In this document: positions 34,976 through 42,549 of the stretch, one piece after another
Position numbering within the stretch: position 1 is the stretch's first letter
How the letters are laid out: each line of letters begins with the position of its first letter
Assembly: GCF_008709555.1 (NCBI RefSeq)
Contig: NZ_VYIJ01000012.1
Location: 1-42,549, forward strand
From: Thermoplasma sp.
GTDB lineage: Archaea; Thermoplasmatota; Thermoplasmata; Thermoplasmatales; Thermoplasmataceae
Direction: 5' to 3'
DNA: 42,549 nt
The notes under the pieces: model-generated
Seen by the model: only the letters and a program-made list of their open reading frames with translations
The model's database searches: none
What the model was told of the DNA's origin: nothing
Made by a program: the position numbers and the translations under genes

Positions 34976-35551
34976 CTATCTGAGAGGAAGCAGTAGCTTC
35001 TTGTATACAGTATTGACCACTGTAGCCGATGTCAGGTACCAGTTGTAGAAGCCCTGCAGGAATGACACCACACCAGCCACAAATTCAACAAGTAGATTCC
35101 CGTATCCCGCAGCAGCAAACAGAGCGAATGTTACAGCAAGCCAGTATAGGTTTATCTCAAACATCCTCCCTAGTGGATGCAGGAGAACCCCGGAAAGCAC
35201 GGAAATGAACATCCAGAATATCCAGAAGACCAGTAAATCCGTAGGTGTGGGCGGATAGAATAAACGCATCCCGTAACTGAAGAAGTACACGGACCAAAGT
35301 ATAAAACCGAAGAGGCTGTATGCAAGCACCACGAAACCCGTCTGAATCTGTCCGTTCCGAACTTCTACTATACCGGCAATGAAGTAGCCAATGCCGACTA
35401 TCCAGAACAGATTAAAGACAAGCATGCCAAGGGAATCGTTTAATGGGACTATACCGGTATATATGAACCCGTCCAGGAAGAGCATGAAGCCGAAGCCCAT
35501 ATTAGCCAGCGCAACAACCGAGGCAAACTGAGCATGACCACCTGTTTCCAT
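34976..35551 (-). CDS. GPR1/FUN34/YaaH (SatP)-like membrane protein, possible acetate transporter
   Basis: The 191-residue protein has six predicted membrane helices, length and spacing typical of the acetate uptake family: 'VVALANMGFGFMLFLDGF' (TM1), 'LFWIVGIGYFIAGIVE', 'FVVLAYSLFGFILW', 'TDLLVFWIFWMFISVL', 'LYWLAVTFALFAAAGY' and 'VEFVAGVVSFLQGFYNWYL'. The normally conserved N-P-A-P at TM1 is replaced by A-L-A-N-M, so substrate assignment is tentative. GGTGATG precedes the ATG, and TTATATAT at 35588-35595 gives a leader of about 15 bases. Confidence 0.65.
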   Translation of the reverse strand: METGGHAQFASVVALANMGFGFMLFLDGFIYTGIVPLNDSLGMLVFNLFWIVGIGYFIAGIVEVRNGQIQTGFVVLAYSLFGFILWSVYFFSYGMRLFYPPTPTDLLVFWIFWMFISVLSGVLLHPLGRMFEINLYWLAVTFALFAAAGYGNLLVEFVAGVVSFLQGFYNWYLTSATVVNTVYKKLLLPLR

Positions 35552-36037
35552 ACATCATCACCTTTGCCAGATCATAACAATGCATGGATATATAATTATT
35601 TTTGGGTCTTCATACTATCGTATGGGTAAAATGGATCATTATGAGTTTCTCAAATGAGTAAAATCCCAGAAATATGAGTAATCGACTTAATATGAAGCAG
35701 GTAAAAATACAACACCCTCAAGAAAGCATTGGAAGGATAGGGTTGAATGATCTTATTTTAGAATTCTACCCACATGAAAGTCGGATGACTATATTTTTTT
35801 CATATTGATTATATCATTATTTATATGTATTAATCTTACAATATATCATTAATTAGTCATATCAAAATATAAAAATTATTCGAATTATTTTCAATTTATT
35901 TTTGTTAAAGATTTCTGCTATATAAATTGAATTTGATGATCGAAGATCTCATATTATCCCCTATCGTTTTGTCGTAATTTATAACTAGCCAGCAAATATT
36001 AAATATATACAATATGTTAAGATTTATGATGGGATAG
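35552..36037. other. AT-rich intergenic region, no gene seen
   Basis: This divergent gap is strongly AT-rich and contains no credible coding frame or RNA structure. It carries the minus-strand promoter of the SatP-like gene (TTATATAT, 35588-35595) and a plus-strand TATA-like TTAAATATATAC (about 35999-36010) before the alcohol dehydrogenase. Three ATGAGT(A/T)-type repeats occur near 35640-35680; their meaning is unclear. Confidence 0.5.
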
Positions 36038-37105
36038 ATGGAAAGCGAATTCCATAATGCGGCTTATATGAAACAGTTTAAAGCACCTCTTGAGCTTGAC
36101 AAGGCGAAAACTCAGCATCCAGTCCGTGATCAGGTTCTTATAAGGGTGGCCGGGGCAGGCATATGCCACAGCGATGTACATGTATGGGAGGGGGTATGGC
36201 AGAGAGGTGGTGCACCTGAGAAACTCCCGCACATACTATCGCACGAGATCTCAGGTACGGTGGTAGAAAAGGGAGAAGATGTGCCTGAAACGATCAAGAT
36301 CGGCAGCAAGGTGTTAGTCTACGCATGGCAGTGGAAATTCGATGATCATTATACAGTTAGGGGATTGACAAACGTCGCGAATACACCATCGGTTCCGGGT
36401 ATAAACATCGATGGTGGCTTCCAAGAATATTTCCTCGTGAGCCATTACAAATACCTGATCGATGCCAATGGAATAGATGATTTGCCAGCGATAGCACCGC
36501 TATCATGCGGTGGCCTCACAACTTACAGAGCTGTGAAGAAAGCTGCATCATACATAGAACCAGACGATTTTGTGGCAGTTGTTGGTTTAGGAGGACTTGG
36601 TTCATACGCAGTTCAGTATATCAGACTCATTGCCCCATTTGCAAACATAATCGGCATTGATACAAGGGACGAGTCCATAGAGTTCGTCAGCAAGATATCC
36701 AGGATAGATCATTCCGTTAACGCCAAGAAAACCGATGTATCATCCGAAATAAAAAAGATAACTGGAAGGAGGGGGCTGAAGGCCGTCATAGATCTCGTGG
36801 GAAAAGGGACTTTGACAACCTACAGCGATCTAATGGGAAAGGAGAGCATATACGTAATAGTTGGTCTCATGGGCACAGATCGCGAACAGATTACCTCGCT
36901 AAACACAGTGCTCTTCGAAAAGACAGTCACCGGTTCATACGTGGGCACCATAGGCGAACAGATGGAGGTGATAAATCTAGCTAGGAAGGGTCTCATAGAT
37001 TACAGGAGTCCTGTGAGCCGTAGATTGAACCTATCAGAAGCCTCCGAGGGAATACTCAACCTTGAAAATCAGAAGGCATTGGGCAGGCAGGTAGTGATAC
37101 CATGA
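36038..37105 (+). CDS. Zinc-dependent alcohol dehydrogenase lacking the structural zinc site
   Basis: The 355-residue medium-chain dehydrogenase oxidises alcohols with NAD. Catalytic zinc ligands are visible as Cys43 ('GICHSD'), His69-Glu70 ('LSHEISG') and Cys157 ('LSCGGLTTYRAV'). The NAD loop 'GLGGLG' is at 183-188, followed by 'IGIDTRDE', whose Asp favours NAD. The lobe that normally carries four structural-zinc cysteines (about 90-120) contains none. It otherwise looks like Sulfolobus-type ADHs (shared 'HYKYL', 'TTYRAVKKA', 'NLENQKALGRQVVIP'). It ends 69 bases before the convergent acyl-CoA synthetase. Confidence 0.92.
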   Translation: MESEFHNAAYMKQFKAPLELDKAKTQHPVRDQVLIRVAGAGICHSDVHVWEGVWQRGGAPEKLPHILSHEISGTVVEKGEDVPETIKIGSKVLVYAWQWKFDDHYTVRGLTNVANTPSVPGINIDGGFQEYFLVSHYKYLIDANGIDDLPAIAPLSCGGLTTYRAVKKAASYIEPDDFVAVVGLGGLGSYAVQYIRLIAPFANIIGIDTRDESIEFVSKISRIDHSVNAKKTDVSSEIKKITGRRGLKAVIDLVGKGTLTTYSDLMGKESIYVIVGLMGTDREQITSLNTVLFEKTVTGSYVGTIGEQMEVINLARKGLIDYRSPVSRRLNLSEASEGILNLENQKALGRQVVIP

Positions 37106-37174
37106 TTGGAGGACCATCGTGACGTTTGGAAAAATTTCATTTATAAAACGATATTCAAAGTTGAAAAATAAGAA

Positions 37175-38776
37175 TCAGATCATCTTTCTTAGCTCTTTCT
37201 TATCTATCTTATTTGTGCTTGTCCTTGGCATGCTTTCAAGGAATATAACGTCATCCGGTATCCACCATTTCTGTATAAGTCCTGCCTCAACCTGGTTGTT
37301 CAGAAAATCAAGTACTTTTTCCTTGTTGAGTTTGACCTTCGGAACGATGAAGGCCACTGGCCTTTCGCCCCATTTTGGATCCGGCTTGCCAACAACTGCC
37401 ACCTCACCAACTTGTGGTAAATTTGATATGAGGTTCTCAAGCAGGAGTGATGGTATGAATTCTCCTCCACTCTTGATCGCATCCTTCTCCCTGTCAACGA
37501 TGTGGATATATCCCAGGTGATCAACTACGGCAAGGTCCCCCGTGTGAAGCCATCCGCCTTTCCACAGTTCCTCCGTCTTCTGCGGATCCTTGTAATATCT
37601 CTTAGTTAGCCATGGGGCTCTCACAACTATTTCACCGACCGATGTTCCATCCCTTGGAACATCCTTCCAGTTGCTGTCAACAACCCTGAGATTCACAAAC
37701 GGAATCGGTATTCCGGTGCTTATCCTGTAATAACGTCGCTCATCTTCGTTTCTCATAGCCTTAACCCTTGAATTGAACACAGCCGTTGTCAGCACAGGGC
37801 AGGTCTCTGAAAGGCCATAACCACCTATCGCTGTTATACCAAAGCTTTCTGCAAGCTTTGCCAGTCCTTCAGGCAGCGCGGATCCGCCAACGGAAACTTT
37901 CCATCCTTTCAAGTATTCACGGTATTTATCTACCTCCGAGTATGTAAGGAGCATGTAAAGTATGGCCGGAACCATAAATGAATAAGTTACATGCTCATTC
38001 TTGATCAGTTCAAGTATATTCTTTGGATCATAACGGCCTGGTAGCACATACTTATTTCCTGTTATAACTATAAAGTATGGCATGGTCCATGAATGAACGT
38101 GAAACATCGGTACGAGGCTCATGTAGACGTCATCTTCGTTTAGATGGAATGGCGCCTTATTACCAACAAGGGCGTTCGAAGTCGCCTGCAGGAACAGTTG
38201 CCTATGGGTGAAAGTGACGCCTTTTGGAAGCCCCGTCGTTCCTGATGTGTAGAACAAAGTCGCGGTCGCGTTCTCATCGATGTCTGGAAAATCGTAACCA
38301 CCAGATTTAGCAACTATATCCTCGAAGGAATATGATCTAGGAAGACTCGTTTCAACTTTTTCACCATTGTCTGCATGAACAATCCACCCCTTGATGAAAT
38401 CAAATGTCTTGGCATACTTTTCTATTATTGGAACAAACTCCTTGTTGATGATGGCGTACTTATCACCGGCATGCTGCATCGTATAGAACACGAGATCAGG
38501 AGGATATCTGACATTTACGGTATGTAGAATAGCTCCCATCATGGGTATGGCGAAATAACTCATCATATACCGATCCGTATCCCAGTCAAGTACTGCAACG
38601 ACATCACCCTTCTTCACACCGAGATCGCTAAGAGCTCCAGCAAGCTTTGATATCCTCTCATAGAATGATTCCAGGGTATATCTGTTCTTCTTATAAACTA
38701 TCTCTTGATCTGGATGTCCCCAGAGCGCCGACGGGAAAAGATTTTTTAGATTTAATTGATATTCATATGCCTCCAT
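37175..38776 (-). CDS. Acyl-CoA synthetase (AMP-forming; fatty-acid--CoA ligase)
   Basis: This adenylate-forming enzyme activates a carboxylic acid with ATP and CoA. The 533-residue protein shows the P-loop 'LFYTSGTTGLPKGV', 'YGLSETCPV' (A5), 'HTGDLAVVD' (A7), 'DREKDAIKSGGEFI' (A8) and the C-terminal catalytic Lys in 'TSTNKIDKKEL' (A10). Its organisation resembles AlkK-type medium-chain enzymes. The frame opens at 38797. ATTTAAAT on the minus strand, about 26-28 bases before ATG 38776, favours the shorter start. With the nearby dehydrogenases it suggests acyl-CoA degradation. Confidence 0.94.
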   Translation of the reverse strand: MEAYEYQLNLKNLFPSALWGHPDQEIVYKKNRYTLESFYERISKLAGALSDLGVKKGDVVAVLDWDTDRYMMSYFAIPMMGAILHTVNVRYPPDLVFYTMQHAGDKYAIINKEFVPIIEKYAKTFDFIKGWIVHADNGEKVETSLPRSYSFEDIVAKSGGYDFPDIDENATATLFYTSGTTGLPKGVTFTHRQLFLQATSNALVGNKAPFHLNEDDVYMSLVPMFHVHSWTMPYFIVITGNKYVLPGRYDPKNILELIKNEHVTYSFMVPAILYMLLTYSEVDKYREYLKGWKVSVGGSALPEGLAKLAESFGITAIGGYGLSETCPVLTTAVFNSRVKAMRNEDERRYYRISTGIPIPFVNLRVVDSNWKDVPRDGTSVGEIVVRAPWLTKRYYKDPQKTEELWKGGWLHTGDLAVVDHLGYIHIVDREKDAIKSGGEFIPSLLLENLISNLPQVGEVAVVGKPDPKWGERPVAFIVPKVKLNKEKVLDFLNNQVEAGLIQKWWIPDDVIFLESMPRTSTNKIDKKELRKMI

Positions 38777-38976
38777 ATATGTAATAATCCATATCATTAT
38801 TTAAATCTTTTTTACAATATCTTAGTATGGCTTGACCGATAATTTCATTTTATCTGACATCTATCTGAATGATCGTTAATGGCATTGAAGCTCATAAAGG
38901 AAAATGATGCGATCGGATCATAATCTATATAGATAAACTATTAAGCACATAAACGTTAATAATGAAGGTGATACGA

Positions 38977-39753
38977 ATGCCCGGAGTTTTGGATGGCAAG
39001 ATCAGTGTAGTTACTGGATCTGGAAACGGCATAGGGAAGGAGATAGCGTTGCTTTTTTCAAAAAACGGTTCAAAAGTTATCTTAGCTGAATACGATGAGT
39101 CTTCTGGCAGATCCGTGGAAACAGAGATTAGGAAGAGCGGAGGGATTGCTGAATTTATTAAGACCGATGTCTCCAATGAGGATAGCTGTAGGAATACCGT
39201 AGATCAAGTGATCAGGAAATACGGGGGAATAGACGTACTGGTAAATAATGCAGGAGTTGATGGCAAGAATCCGCGGCTACTTGCAGATCTGACACAGGCT
39301 GATTTTGATAGTGTTTACAATGTTAACTTCAAAGGATCTTGGTTCATGGCAAAATACGTGATACCGCACATGATCGAGAAAGGTAGCGGAAACATAGTGA
39401 ATATAGCGTCGCTTGGGGGAATAATGCCAATAGCAACTGGAATGCCCTATTCTGTTTCAAAGGCTTCCCTCATAATGCTGACAAAGATGATCGCTCTGGA
39501 ATACGGAAAGAAAGGGATAAGGTCAAATGCCATTGCCCCGGGATGGATAGAAACTAGCATGCCGAGGAGATTCACAGATCTCAGTGGTATAAGATTCGAG
39601 GATTTTGTTCGATCAATAAGCGAAAGGGCGCCTCTCTCTAGGCTCGGAAAACCCGAGGAGATAGCGGAAATGGCTCTTTACCTAGCATCTGATGATTCTT
39701 CTTATGTCACAGGACAGACATTTATCATTGACGGCGGACTCTCAATAACCTGA
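38977..39753 (+). CDS. Short-chain dehydrogenase/reductase (3-hydroxyacyl or 3-oxoacyl type)
   Basis: The 258-residue classical SDR has 'TGSGNGIG' (cofactor loop), 'NNAG', and the catalytic Ser, Tyr and Lys in 'NIASLGG' and 'YSVSK'. 'AIAPGWIETSMPRR' and 'GQTFIIDGGLS' close the domain. An acidic residue after the second strand ('LAEYDE') favours NAD over NADP, consistent with an oxidative 3-hydroxyacyl-CoA role, but the substrate is not proven. An upstream ATG at 38962 exists. The start at 38977 is preferred because GGTGAT (38967-38972) lies four bases before it and a TATA at about 38924-38932 fits a short leader. Confidence 0.9.
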   Translation: MPGVLDGKISVVTGSGNGIGKEIALLFSKNGSKVILAEYDESSGRSVETEIRKSGGIAEFIKTDVSNEDSCRNTVDQVIRKYGGIDVLVNNAGVDGKNPRLLADLTQADFDSVYNVNFKGSWFMAKYVIPHMIEKGSGNIVNIASLGGIMPIATGMPYSVSKASLIMLTKMIALEYGKKGIRSNAIAPGWIETSMPRRFTDLSGIRFEDFVRSISERAPLSRLGKPEEIAEMALYLASDDSSYVTGQTFIIDGGLSIT

Positions 39754-39929
39754 AAATGTTTCTACAGAGGAATAATGGGAGCAGATCACGGTAAGCTCCA
39801 ACTATTTATTCACCGTAAGCCTGGCATGCGAATTTACTCCTAATTCAACGATTTTTTTTTCTAGACATATACCCACCGGTTATCGTAATTTATGTTTTAC
39901 CGACTTGAAGAAATACTATTTATAGAAAA

Positions 39930-40193
39930 GTTAGAGGTTTGGGGGAAGTAGTAAAACTCTCCTCGGACATGAGATACACGGACTTCCTCCAATGGAAAGA
40001 TCTTTAAAGTATGTATTTATATTTTCTTTGTATCCTCCAGGATAGCCAAGTGGTGTGATGCACAAGTAGGGCTGGTGCGTTCCGAATTCTGGCCTGTGGA
40101 GATCGTATATACGGTGTACAGCATATACCCGTACAGGCAGATGTCTCTTCGTTGAAAGGAAGCTCCGAAGCTTCAGCTGAGGAGTAGCTCACA
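39930..40193 (+). mobile_element. Remnant of an IS605/IS1341-type (TnpB) element, copy B
   Basis: The left end GTTAGAGGTTTGGGGGAAG (39930-39948) and the following stretch to 40000 match copy A (32981-33377) closely. The right end GAAGCTCCGAAGCTTCAGC (40160-40178), then TGAGGAGTAGCTCACA, likewise matches it. Between them only the last part of tnpB survives. The copy lies in the opposite orientation to copy A and is shorter (264 versus 397 bases). The right-end hairpin overlaps the tnpB stop codon, as in intact elements where it becomes the guide-RNA scaffold. Confidence 0.78.
40059..40187 (+). pseudogene. C-terminal fragment of tnpB
   Basis: One frame reads 42 codons to a TAG at 40185, with 'AFRILACGD' and 'VSSLKGSSEASAEE'. 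This matches the typical TnpB tail, where A-C-G-D follows the zinc-ribbon region and S-S-(M/L)-K precedes the end. A stop codon interrupts the frame immediately upstream, and the RuvC domain and zinc ribbon are missing, so it is not functional. It lies within element copy B. Confidence 0.6.
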
Positions 40194-40299
40194 AATATAT
40201 TCCCCGGGGAAAATTGCTGCATCTGATACCTAAAGCAATTGACTTCTAAAGCTTCCCGGGCCATTTACCTTTCTATAAAAGTTATTCCGTATTTCGTGT

Positions 40300-41346
40300 T
40301 TATATTCTCTTCACCGTCTCTCCGAATATCAGATCTGAAAGCCGTTCCATATCTCTCATATGATCCCCGCTGATATTCTTGAGAAACATGGCATCGCGGT
40401 AAAATCTCTCTACCCCGAAATCCACAAAGTAACCATATCCTCCATGGATTTGTATCGCTGATCTGGAGATGGATATGGCAAGATCGAGGGCCTTTGCCTT
40501 TATGAAGTTTTCATGGAACGCGTCCTTTGGACCTGAAGCCAAGGACATGAGATACTCATTGGTTATATCGAGATCCATATAATGACTGGCAAGCGTGAAT
40601 GCTACTGGCTGGAATTCTCTGAGGTAATGTCCGAAAGCCTTCCTCTCTCCGGAATAGCTGATAGCCCTGTTCAGAGCGCCATATGAGATACCTATAGCTA
40701 TGGCCGCTATGCCTATCGCTGAATCTTCTAAGAGATCTTTGGCCCTATGCTCCACATGTATAGAAGATGCGACATCAAAATCATAGGACACGCTTGAGAA
40801 TTTCATGCCTCTAAAACCGAGCTGCTCAAGAAATGAGGACACCTTGTATCCACCATCGACCACGTAAAAGCTGTCAGGGGATATACAGACAACATGTATT
40901 CGAGCACTTGGGTTTAGAATACCGTAGATCGTGCCAGATATTCTTCCGGCTTTCGCTTCCAGAGATCCCATACCTGCGATACCAAGCATCGTTGGAATAG
41001 TTACAGTACCAGTCTCTGATCCTGCTGCAATTTTCTTTATTATATCATTACCAGATTCTGCTTTTTCCAGGACACGCATGACATAAGAATTTTCCATCAA
41101 GATAAGAAAGGCCAGCGAAGGCGATTCCATGGCGATCTGTTTTAAAAGGATCACGTATCCGAGCCTATCAAGATCAGATCCGCCAAGATCCTGCGGTACC
41201 GTTGCACCTATGAGACCCTGCCTGGCCATCTTCGATAGCAGCTCCTGCGGTATTCCTTGAGTCTCTATCGCCTTTGAAACTGGAGAGACTTCCCTCTGCA
41301 CGAAATCAGATACCATACTTTCTAGTATCTTATGCTCCTCGTCCAT
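40300..41346 (-). CDS. Acyl-CoA dehydrogenase-family protein lacking the catalytic glutamate
   Basis: The 348-residue member of the acyl-CoA dehydrogenase fold has the C-terminal FAD/dimer signature 'AIQIHGGYGYFVDFGVERFYRDA'. The catalytic base loop that follows is 'FLKNISGD', so Ser (326) stands where the E of E-G-T/S would be. The central beta domain also lacks the usual T-E-P-x-A-G-S-D loop ('TVTIPTMLGIAGMGS' instead). It is therefore probably a non-catalytic partner of the adjacent full-length enzyme. GGTGAT four bases before ATG 41346 sets the start, and the 17-base overlap with the upstream gene implies equal expression. Confidence 0.88.
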   Translation of the reverse strand: MDEEHKILESMVSDFVQREVSPVSKAIETQGIPQELLSKMARQGLIGATVPQDLGGSDLDRLGYVILLKQIAMESPSLAFLILMENSYVMRVLEKAESGNDIIKKIAAGSETGTVTIPTMLGIAGMGSLEAKAGRISGTIYGILNPSARIHVVCISPDSFYVVDGGYKVSSFLEQLGFRGMKFSSVSYDFDVASSIHVEHRAKDLLEDSAIGIAAIAIGISYGALNRAISYSGERKAFGHYLREFQPVAFTLASHYMDLDITNEYLMSLASGPKDAFHENFIKAKALDLAISISRSAIQIHGGYGYFVDFGVERFYRDAMFLKNISGDHMRDMERLSDLIFGETVKRI

Positions 41347-42463
41347 CTTTATCACCGATTTTCTTCATCATGGTCCTGTAGATCACAAGCTTTTCAACCT
41401 CGCTTGAACCCTCCCATATCTCCATTATCTTCGCGTCCCTGTACAATCTCTCAAGCGATGTAACGGATGCGGGAAGCCCCAAAAATCGGAGGGCAACGTC
41501 CGTCGCGTATACGGCCGTATCAGCAGAGTAATACTTCGCCATGCTCGTGTATACCGGATCCGGCTTGAAATCAAACAGCAGCGAAGCTGCCCTGTATGTC
41601 AACAACCTGGCTGCATCCACTCTTGTGGAAAGCTCCGCAACTGCAAACTGGATGCTCTCGCTAGAAGCAATGTCTGGATCAGCCGATGCCCTGTTTATGA
41701 GCGAGTCCAGCGCGCCCTGCGCTATGCCAACCGACTGAGCTGATATATAAACTCTAGATATATCAAAGAATGTCATGACATAGTAGAAGCCTTTACCTGG
41801 TTCTCCGACAACATTCTCATCTGGTATATGGATATCATCAAAGTTAAGCTGTGCAGTATCCGTGGCGCGCACTCCTAACTTGCCATACATCTTTACCCTA
41901 GAGAACCCTGGCATTGTAGGCTCTACAATCGAAAGTGTCATATTCTGGTGTGATTTCTTCGACAGTGGTGGATCGTTCTTTGCAAGGATGAGAAAGAAGT
42001 CCGCCACCATACCGTTCGTAATGAATATCTTTGAGCCGTTCAGTATCCATCCTCCTTTGGGATTCTTGCTCAACCTGGACGCTATCCCCGCAACATCGCT
42101 CCCTGCAACTGGCTCAGTCACTCCAAGCCCCATGATCTTTTCCCCCCTAAGAACAGGATCAAGGTATTTCTTCTTCTGAAAATCTGAACCGTACATCTTA
42201 AGGATCTCGGATCCGAAGGAATAGGATATTATTGAGTTGCCCATACCTGGATCAACTCGAAACAGCTCCTCAATAGCAACCATGAGTTTCCATGGATCGT
42301 CGAAATCGACAAGCTTAAGACTCAGCGCCTTTTTCATCTCTTCCATCGGGAATTTCTCATGCTCATCGTAGTACCTTCTCCTTTCATCCGTGAACTCTAA
42401 GACCGCAAATTCCCTTATCTTTTTCCTGTAGTCCTCTATATATTTTGGAAGCTCAAAATCCAT
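41330..42463 (-). CDS. Acyl-CoA dehydrogenase
   Basis: This flavoprotein catalyses alpha,beta-dehydrogenation of acyl-CoA, passing electrons to ETF. The 377-residue protein shows 'GLGVTEPVAGSDVAG' (substrate/FAD loop, 112-126), 'WILNGSKIFITNG', 'GVRATDTAQLNFDD', and the catalytic glutamate in 'IWEGSSEVEK' (Glu351). The family arginine near 'TYRAASL' and 'LERLYRDAKI' are present. GAGGTGAT lies just before the ATG, inside the gap after the thiolase stop. It is second in a thiolase/ACAD/ACAD operon. Electron-transfer flavoprotein genes are not in this window. Confidence 0.95.
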   Translation of the reverse strand: MDFELPKYIEDYRKKIREFAVLEFTDERRRYYDEHEKFPMEEMKKALSLKLVDFDDPWKLMVAIEELFRVDPGMGNSIISYSFGSEILKMYGSDFQKKKYLDPVLRGEKIMGLGVTEPVAGSDVAGIASRLSKNPKGGWILNGSKIFITNGMVADFFLILAKNDPPLSKKSHQNMTLSIVEPTMPGFSRVKMYGKLGVRATDTAQLNFDDIHIPDENVVGEPGKGFYYVMTFFDISRVYISAQSVGIAQGALDSLINRASADPDIASSESIQFAVAELSTRVDAARLLTYRAASLLFDFKPDPVYTSMAKYYSADTAVYATDVALRFLGLPASVTSLERLYRDAKIMEIWEGSSEVEKLVIYRTMMKKIGDKDGRGA

Positions 42464-42472
42464 ATCATCACC

Positions 42473-42549
42473 TCAAACATTTTCAAGTATGGTGGTGTAT
42501 CCCTGTCCTCCACCAACACACAGTGTTGCGGCACCATATCTTCCATGTT
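42473..42549 (-). CDS. Thiolase (acetyl-CoA acyltransferase), C-terminal end only
   Basis: The last 24 or so codons of a gene running off the right edge read 'GRYGAATLCVGGGQG' and end in a TGA at 42475-42473. C-V-G-G-G-Q-G is the thiolase C-terminal loop with the second catalytic cysteine. Nine bases separate it from the acyl-CoA dehydrogenase start, so it heads the same operon. It completes the beta-oxidation set: acyl-CoA dehydrogenation and thiolytic cleavage. Confidence 0.85.
   Translation of the reverse strand, partial: HGRYGAATLCVGGGQGYTTILENV

Larger units (their letters stand above)
39754..40299. other. Convergent intergenic region holding TnpB-element remnant B
   Basis: No intact gene lies between the SDR and the second acyl-CoA dehydrogenase. 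A run of T (about 39850-39858) after the SDR may terminate it. The TnpB-type remnant occupies 39930-40193. After it, TTCCCCGGGGAA (40200-40211) is a 12-base palindrome and AAGCTTCCCGGGCC lies near 40250, perhaps scraps of a further element end. Confidence 0.5.

Noticed and set aside
35552-36037. AT-rich gap as possible replication origin or RNA gene
   Set aside because: There is no pair of inverted ORB-like repeats and no stable stem series; only promoters and weak ATGAGT repeats are present.
40200-40211. TTCCCCGGGGAA palindrome after element copy B
   Set aside because: It is short and isolated, just beyond the element end, with no gene start or clear stem-plus-T-run to give it a role.
1-42549. 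CRISPR arrays, tRNA or rRNA genes
   Set aside because: No regularly spaced repeats, no T-arm plus acceptor pattern and no rRNA-like blocks were found while reading both strands.

Overview
The window is archaeal and almost certainly from Thermoplasma acidophilum or a very close relative. The evidence is archaeal EF-1alpha, diphthamide-type EF-2, uS10 and Orc1/Cdc6, TATA boxes about 26 bases before many start codons (leaderless mRNAs), GGTGAT-type ribosome sites inside operons, and an O6-alkylguanine-DNA alkyltransferase/endonuclease V fusion of the kind known from Ferroplasma. From memory, unchecked, the glycerate kinase, N-carbamoylsarcosine amidase and GHMP-family genes correspond to loci Ta0453m, Ta0454 and Ta0461.

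Layout. 1-4.3 kb: a small heat-shock protein with a co-transcribed HTH regulator and a perfect inverted repeat at the promoter, then an MmpL/RND membrane protein. 4.4-10.1 kb: S-adenosylhomocysteine hydrolase, seryl-tRNA synthetase, a YeeE/YedE sulfur-compound transporter, a PhoU-like regulator and a DJ-1/PfpI protein. 10.2-13.3 kb: methylmalonyl-CoA mutase operon (large subunit, B12 subunit, MeaB GTPase). 13.5-20 kb: a mevalonate-decarboxylase-like GHMP protein, the alkyltransferase/EndoV fusion, a small conserved archaeal protein, a TPR protein preceded by a run of four strong hairpins, two GNAT acetyltransferases and malic enzyme. 20-24.5 kb: N-carbamoylsarcosine amidase-like hydrolase, glycerate 2-kinase, an MFS transporter and Orc1/Cdc6. 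24.5-27 kb: a three-gene cassette ending in a B-family DNA polymerase with degraded catalytic motifs (PolB2-like). 27-32 kb: a BtuF-like binding protein and the EF-1alpha/uS10/EF-2 cluster. 32-34.8 kb: MoaA, a TnpB-type insertion-sequence remnant, and a TPP riboswitch controlling an MFS transporter. 35-42.5 kb: an acetate-transporter-like protein, zinc alcohol dehydrogenase, acyl-CoA synthetase, SDR dehydrogenase, a second TnpB-element remnant, two adjacent acyl-CoA dehydrogenases and the end of a thiolase.

How the genes work together. The right end looks like a fatty-acid or other acyl-CoA degradation region (activation, dehydrogenation, 3-hydroxyacyl oxidation, thiolysis), and the methylmalonyl-CoA mutase operon could take the propionyl-CoA arm to succinyl-CoA. 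Malic enzyme and glycerate kinase feed pyruvate and 2-phosphoglycerate metabolism. The main candidates for new biology are the PolB2 cassette, the structured region before the TPR gene, the catalytic/non-catalytic acyl-CoA dehydrogenase pair, and the two solo TnpB-element ends.
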